A DNA stretch of 64,000 bases from Umbellularia californica (lineage: Eukaryota; Streptophyta; Magnoliopsida; Laurales; Lauraceae), in contig JAPQWN010000006.1 in assembly GCA_028538565.1 (NCBI GenBank), positions 61,644,984-61,708,983 of the forward strand. Direction: 5' to 3'. The notes beneath the pieces were generated by a model, which saw only the letters and a list, made by a program, of their open reading frames with translations, was not told where the DNA came from and ran no database searches. This document shows positions 58,497 through 64,000 of this stretch, in pieces. The first letter of the stretch is position 1. Each line of letters starts with the position of its first letter. Both the position numbers and the translations under genes were made by a program.

Positions 58497-60040
58497 TGAA
58501 GGAATTTTAAAAAATCTTTATAATTATCTGTAATATTCTAATCTTTATATACTATTTTTGAAGATAAGAAAATATTTTTATATTGAAAATTTTCCTTTAA
58601 GAACAAAGTTGGAGAACTCGTGACTCGGACTCAACTCGTTCAATGCGGAAAAAAATCAACTTGGATTAGAGTCAATGCAGAGACTCAAGGGAGTCATGTT
58701 TTTCTAAAAATGATTTTAGAAATATTTTAAAATAAATCAATTATTTATAAAATATAAAATCACATTTATTTACATACATTCATGATAATCAATTCAAATG
58801 AATGAATTTATATATGCAAGAAAATTAGTAAAATAAGAAGAAAAAAAAAAGAAAAAATATTGCATATTATATAATTTGTTAGTTCAAATATCAAATGTGA
58901 AAGATCAAATATAAGTTCTAAATTACATCCCAATCATCATTTTTAAATTATGAACTCTAAACCTCCTACATAATAACTTATAAATACATTTTAATTATTT
59001 AAAATTAAATCCGCCTATTAAATAGTTTGGAATGCAAATAACTTTTTAAAATTAGATAACTCGACCGAGCACGCCCACTTTTTTTACTGGGTCCTCCGTA
59101 AAGAAGAAAATGAATTGGGAGACTCGAAAATTAACCGGAGAGTTTTCCAACCATGTTTTAGAAACGATGCTTGTCATAGTGATTCAAAATTTACATATAA
59201 GTATAATATAAATGGTGAACAGAACAGGTGCCCGGAGGACTCGGTCAGAAGATTCTAGAAAGAAGACGTGGAGAGCTCACAAGACATTGCGCGTCACCTC
59301 AGTTCAGTGCTCTAGCTGCCTAGCATGAATTCAGAGATGCTCGATTCATACTCGACAAACAAAGTGGTACACTAACTCTAAAAATATGACACGTGTGAGG
59401 TATCTCTTAGTGCGCTTTTGACATTGTGCCACGTCCCCACCTTCTAATTATTTGTTCAGATATTGTTATGATCCTGTAAGGCCATCATGTGAATGTTTGA
59501 CGGCAAGTCAATGATACTCCACTTACCTCATTTCTAGGCGCATGTTTTCCACGTAAAACATTTTCCATTTCCGATGGAAAACCTTTTCCAACCTCCCACC
59601 ATTGCAATAAAAAAGGGCTTTCCATGGAGTTGAAAAAAAAAAAATAATTTATTTTCCTAATTTTTCTTGAGATAAATCAGCCACACCAAAATGCAGAACT
59701 TTAAACGCCAAATAAGCTTTTGTACTTTCCATGCTTTTTCTATAAAAAAAAGTGTCCGTGTAAATGTGAACTTTTATGATTTCCATTTTCTTGCACTACT
59801 TCTCAACCACCCTCCACACAAACATGTGCAAGAATATACCCAGTTGCTTGGTTCTGTTATGTGTGAGTCAATGTGATTATAAGAAAGCTTGGTTAGGCAA
59901 GTTTGTGTGTAGAGCTTAGATCCCATATCCAGCAGGCCTTCCACACGCACAGTAAATCACATTGAAAAATTATACTCCCAACTATTGCAACCATTCAATA
60001 AAGAATCTGTGCCCGGCATTTCTTAGGAAACTGGTAATTC
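58497..60040. other. No gene recognised
   Basis: AT-rich, with CTCGACCGAG and GACTCGGACTC-like motifs (58617, 59060) that resemble ends of unclassified repeats but could not be paired. Confidence 0.4.
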
Positions 60041-60044
60041 TGCT

Positions 60045-60125
60045 CATTTCCTAGCCCTCCCTCAAATGCAGAGAGTGAAAAAGATAATTTCCTAGCCCTC
60101 CCTCAAATGCAGAGTGAAACAGATA
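60045..60125 (+). repeat. 42-bp tandem duplication
   Basis: ATTTCCTAGCCCTCCCTCAA with ATGCAGAG occurs twice in tandem with small differences. Confidence 0.85.
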
Positions 60126-60397
60126 AAATCCTGTGCTGTTCTGCTGATGGTGGAGGTGGTTACACAAATGAGAAGATGTTCAGTCAAATCCAAACAGCCC
60201 AAATGAGTAAAAACTACTAGCACCAAATAGGGAAAGCAAGGAATGTTTTCTACAAACAGAAACAGATTTCTCAATTATTAGGGCCATGACACTGACAGGC
60301 ATGACACATACAACAAACTAATTCAAAAATATTACGTTACAAGTTGCAGGAAGAGAGAAGGCAAACAAAATAAAGAGAAAAGGGTTGCTTCTGAATT

Positions 60398-60613
60398 CTA
60401 CCCGCTTGAAGATAGGAACACCTGAGAAACACAACGGCAAAGTCTTATGATCATTGAATGTTGCCCAGCAGTTAGATTCCGGACCACATCTAAAATTTCA
60501 GATGAGAGTAATGCTGCAGCTGTTTGTGTTCCTGAGATCTGAATCTTCAACTGAGACGGTAGAATCTCAGATGGATAGATGCCACTGCTCCATAAAAGAT
60601 AAAGGGATTCCAT
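60398..60613 (-). CDS. Exon-like ORF, unrecognised
   Basis: The minus strand has a coding-like stretch with ISGTQTAAALLSSEILDVVR and NLTAGQHSMIIRLCRCVSQ. An acceptor-like TTATGGAGCAG precedes GIYPSEILPSQLK, and a donor-like TCTCAG/GTGTTC follows VSQ. A second short open piece (PLTRVDLEDALVSLSSTATA) lies at about 61075-61140 behind TTTTAG. The amino acids look natural rather than like random translation, but I do not recognise the family. It may be two exons of an unfinished gene, a pseudogene, or a captured fragment. Confidence 0.3.
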   Translation of the reverse strand: MESLYLLWSSGIYPSEILPSQLKIQISGTQTAAALLSSEILDVVRNLTAGQHSMIIRLCRCVSQVFLSSSG

Positions 60614-61480
60614 AAGTACATAATATTACAAACATTTAGATTACATGAGAAATCAGAACGGTAAACATCCATATCACCACAGCATTTGTTTAATAAGTCA
60701 TAACTAACAAAAAAAAGGAGCGAGAGAGAGAGACCACCATGAAAGTTTAACATAACACTGTCTCAATAGTGTAAATGCTCCTCTGTGAGGAGAACCGACA
60801 AATAGTAATGTGAACACTGATGTCCATTCCTATTTCCTAAAACTGCATATCACTTCACGGGTGCTCCAAATGGTCAAACTAAAGAGGGATCAGCATGACA
60901 AAAAGAGGCATTAGCCATTTTGGATAGGCTATGGATTTGGTGATACAACTTATAAATCATAATTCTATGATCTTAAACTTGATTTAAACTTTTAACAAAT
61001 AGATGGTGGTCTCAACTTGGAAGTTACACCCCTGAGCTGCAGAAATTGGCAGTGCTTTCTCTTTAAGTCAATGTTGCGGTTGCAGTGGATGAAAGGGAAA
61101 CCAGAGCATCTTCTAAGTCCACTCTCGTAAGAGGAATAGGCTAAAACGTAAAAGAGCGAATGATCGAGTCTTTGTACATTATGATACTTAATATCTAGTC
61201 TTATCGTTTAAAGTGATATTTCTTATGAAAACCCAAACAAAGGTCCATAGGAATTTTATTATATTCTCAATGAGATTAGATCCCTAGTATCTTCCTTCCA
61301 AGTGATGTTTTCTCATGTTCATTCCAAGAACGAGCTTGCAAATTTGTTGGTTAAGCAAGGAATAAATACTAGATAGAGTTGAGCCATCTATAGGTCCTTA
61401 GTATAATTTTGGTTTAATTGGGGTGTTTGCTTTTCCTATTATGGTTCATATACCACCTCTTCGTATTTCTTTAATGTTCC

Positions 61481-61815
61481 TATACATACACCTCTCACCG
61501 TATTATGGTGAGAGGTAGCTAGATGGGGCAATAACAGTACTAGGGGGATGGAAAGAGCTATCTTGGATGGGCCCAAATATCACATCTAGGGTCCATCCCA
61601 TGCCTCTAACCCCTTCATCCGTGGCCCACAAGTTTAATGACTTTATATTAAAGAAAAAATTTGACACTATCCAATGCTCTAGTCCATTCAGATCGGTGAA
61701 CAATTGACAGTTCGAGTGTAATTCAAAGGGTCCCACGTGTGTAAACAATTCGAATGGATCAAAGGTGGACCCCACTATGTTGCCCTAACCGTAATACTGT
61801 GAGAAGTGTATGCAT
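61481..61815. mobile_element. Candidate MITE related to CTCTCACC group
   Basis: Ends CATACACCTCTCACCGTATT and, on the complement, CATACACTTCTCACAGTATT. The 335-base interior has no coding frame. The CTCTCACC tip recalls the MITEs at 34074 and 34240. Confidence 0.55.
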
Positions 61816-61872
61816 ATGAAAAGCCCACCTAGGGATAGGACCCGAGGGGTCTGATACACCCCCCACACCCCA

Positions 61873-61898
61873 CCCCCCCCCCCCCCCCCCCCCCCCCC
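61873..61898 (+). repeat. Poly-C tract (26 C)
   Basis: An uninterrupted C run within a C/A-rich stretch (61853-61913), beside the MITE ending at 61815. Confidence 0.9.
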
Positions 61899-62579
61899 AC
61901 CAACCCCAACCCACATGAGTACGGTGATGGAGGCTTTGATGATAATCCTAACCACTTGAACAATAGCCCACAAGTTTACACTGCCCAAACAAGTACACAA
62001 TCAATCCAACAATCGAGTCTATTCAGATGGATGACAAACCCTAAGATCGCTGACTATCGGAGTTTCCCTTTTATGGTCTGCTCAGTTGGATCATAAGGTA
62101 AGCCCCACTAGGTGTTCCACACGTTGAGCTCAAGAGTTCAGCAAAGGATTTCCCATGGATAAATATAAACCCACCAAATTAAATCTCTCGGTATCTTGTC
62201 ATAGGCTTTCTCTTGATTGATGAATACCATGTGGAGATTTTTTTTTTCCCCTCTTCGTAGTGTCTTTTCATTAATTACCTAAGTTAGAAGATAGCTTCCA
62301 TACTTATCCTCCCTATCATGACCAAAGATGAAAATAACGGTAGCGCTATGAAGCGGGTGCTACGTAGCGGCGTAACGGTGCGTTTTGACAAAATCATCAA
62401 AAAGTTCTGAAAAAATTCCAAAAAATCCAGAATATTGAAAAATAATAGAAAATGTGTTTTTTTTTTTCAAGTAACTAAGATAAGAGGGTGTAGCGGTCCC
62501 CACATTCTATGAGATCTTGTATCGCTGTATGAATATAAAATAATAGTAATAATCATTTTTTTCACATATATTCATGTTG

Positions 62580-62930
62580 CTTAGTTATGCTAACTTAGAA
62601 ACTAATGAAAGGCTTATAAAGATTTTTCTGTTAAAAATTAAATTTGATTAGAGCCTATTTCCTATTAAAACAAAAAGGGCTCATTTTCTATTAAAGTGTA
62701 CCTTGCTCAAGGCCTTATTTCAGTATTTCCTATTAGATTGAAATTTGCTAAAACTTATTTCCAATTAATGTGAAACTTAGTTGGAGCCCATTTCTAGTTA
62801 GTGTCAAAGTTTGCTATGGTCTATTTTCAGTTAGAGTGAAATTTGATTGGGTTGTATTTCTAATTAGAGCCAAATTTGGCTAAGGCTCTAATTTCAATTA
62901 AGTAATATTTGGTAAGACATGCCCTTTTTA
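62580..62930 (+). repeat. Degenerate minisatellite, period about 50-55
   Basis: Five or six units built from GTGAAATTTG, GGAGCCCATTTC and TAATTAGA-like blocks, each changed by many substitutions. Confidence 0.6.
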
Positions 62931-63161
62931 TTTAATACTTGGGCATCAATGTGGAGCCCATCAATGGTTAAGAAGACAAGATCTTTTGAGGGCCTACTTA
63001 TACTTTATTCAAACCTTTTAGAAGGTGGGCCACTGTGGGGCCATATGTTATACCTTAAATAAAAGAGATGGAAGGGCCATGTGCTGCCCTAATTCGTGTG
63101 AGTTGAAGGGTTGAGAGACAGCGGGAGAAGAGGGAAAGGTAGGTGCACCTCCTCCTGCAGC

Positions 63162-63703
63162 TAGGGTTGCAAATTGGTATCCGATTCTCCGATTACCTGG
63201 AAGTTCCGACCCGCAAAAAACCGGGTCTGGAACCTATTTTTGTTTCCGATTCATAAACGGGCCTAGGTGCAAAACCCAATTTAGGTTCCGATTCATAAAC
63301 GGGTCCGGTTCCGGGTCCATATAGGTTCCGACCCGCGTGCCCGAGACTCGGCATATGAGTCTTTGAAATGGCAAATTGTACCTCAAAATTAACTCTTTTT
63401 TTTTTTTAACATTTTTATGTATAATATTGGAGGTAGTAGACTTGATGTACTATTATAAGTTGAATGATATGCTTATTTTAAGAAAAAAATGAAGAATAAA
63501 GAGAAATTAGTATCAATTTTAGAACTAGATTTCAGTCCTCTAGGTGGACTCGGTTCCGGAACCGGATCCTGATTTTCCTATTGGAACCGGGTCTGGAACC
63601 AACAAAACAAGCTCTGCGACAAAATCGGATCTGGAGCTGTTATTTAGAAAAGGGTCCAGGTCCACGATGGTTCCGATCTGGAACCATCCCGTTTGCAACC
63701 CTA
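63162..63703. mobile_element. hAT-like element with GGTTCCGG repeats, copy 2
   Basis: Ends TAGGGTTGCAAATTGG and, on the complement, TAGGGTTGCAAACGGG. Flanking 8-mers CCTGCAGC and CCAGCAGC agree at 7 of 8 positions. Dense GGTTCCG / GGAACC motifs lie near both ends. A shorter version of 36314-37106. Confidence 0.8.
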
Positions 63704-63727
63704 CCAGCAGCTGCTGTCACCTCCTGT

Positions 63728-63845
63728 TGTTGCTACCTATGAAGCACAGACATGGATACAGGACACGGATACGATACAGATACGCAGATACGTCATTTCT
63801 CAAAAAAAAGGATACGATACGTCAGGGATACGTTGAAAAAAAAAT
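63728..63845 (+). repeat. GATACG-rich subterminal repeat, partial element
   Basis: GAAGCACAGACATGGATACA begins a run of GGATACGATAC-type motifs, the style of one end of a common plant TIR element. The other end is not in the window. Confidence 0.45.
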
Positions 63846-64000
63846 TTAATATTTTTTATGACTAATAAAAATCATGTTCCCTTTCCCAAAAAAGAAGAAA
63901 AGGAAAAATGAAATTTGATGACCAAAGTTTGTGTTGGATAATTCCCTACTAGGCTATCGAACAAACAGCTCATGATATTGGCTTTCACCGGGTCAAGATT

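Overview
The window is plant nuclear DNA, almost certainly from a repeat-rich flowering plant. Two host genes are recognisable: a five-exon NPH3/BTB-family gene with large introns on the + strand (CDS 2881-8846) and a single-coding-exon XERICO-like RING-H2 gene on the - strand (CDS 38064-38495). Most of the rest is transposable elements of nearly every plant class. Species cannot be fixed from the sequence alone. There are no prokaryotic features, CRISPR arrays or rRNA genes.

Layout. 1-900: truncated copy of an unusual AT-rich interspersed element that recurs at 29630-31535. 937-1053: a fold-back MITE. 1830-9430: the NPH3-like gene, its probable spliced leader, a 28-unit CT microsatellite at one splice donor and an intronic MITE. 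9430-26019: one decayed Ty1-copia element on the - strand, split by later insertions that mostly keep target-site duplications: a MULE-like element, a 5'-truncated SINE, a LINE with an RNase H domain, and a very young 12.2-kb Tekay-type Ty3 element with two 3,695-bp LTRs (13522-25752). 26020-27915: tandem array of a miniature LTR element (TRIM-like), itself carrying a second small LTR element. 27960-28720: another copia-type LTR.

29630-37420: a second copy of the window-start element, then CACTA, fold-back, hAT and other MITEs, a copia PBS-gag fragment and RTE-type LINE tails. 38000-39830: the XERICO-like gene with TATA box and a probably spliced leader. 40295-43395: hAT-like repeat and a SINE with a 12-bp duplication. 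45382-48016 and 48240-50958: two solo Ty3-type LTRs in the same orientation. 51271-52277: Harbinger-type element enclosing a 91-bp minisatellite. 53401 to the end: further hAT-like and other MITEs, minisatellites, microsatellites, a poly-C tract, and a short exon-like stretch at 60398-60613 that could belong to an unrecognised - strand gene.

The two host genes have no evident functional link. NPH3-family proteins are known as substrate adaptors for CUL3 ubiquitin ligases and XERICO is a RING ubiquitin ligase linked to abscisic acid, so both point to ubiquitin signalling, but their proximity is probably accidental. The most interesting material is in the mobile DNA: the resolved nested insertion stack, the single amber codon in an otherwise open gag-pol of a very young element, an exon-like segment that recurs in three LTRs, the TRIM array, and a repeat family built from degenerate 18-20-bp units.
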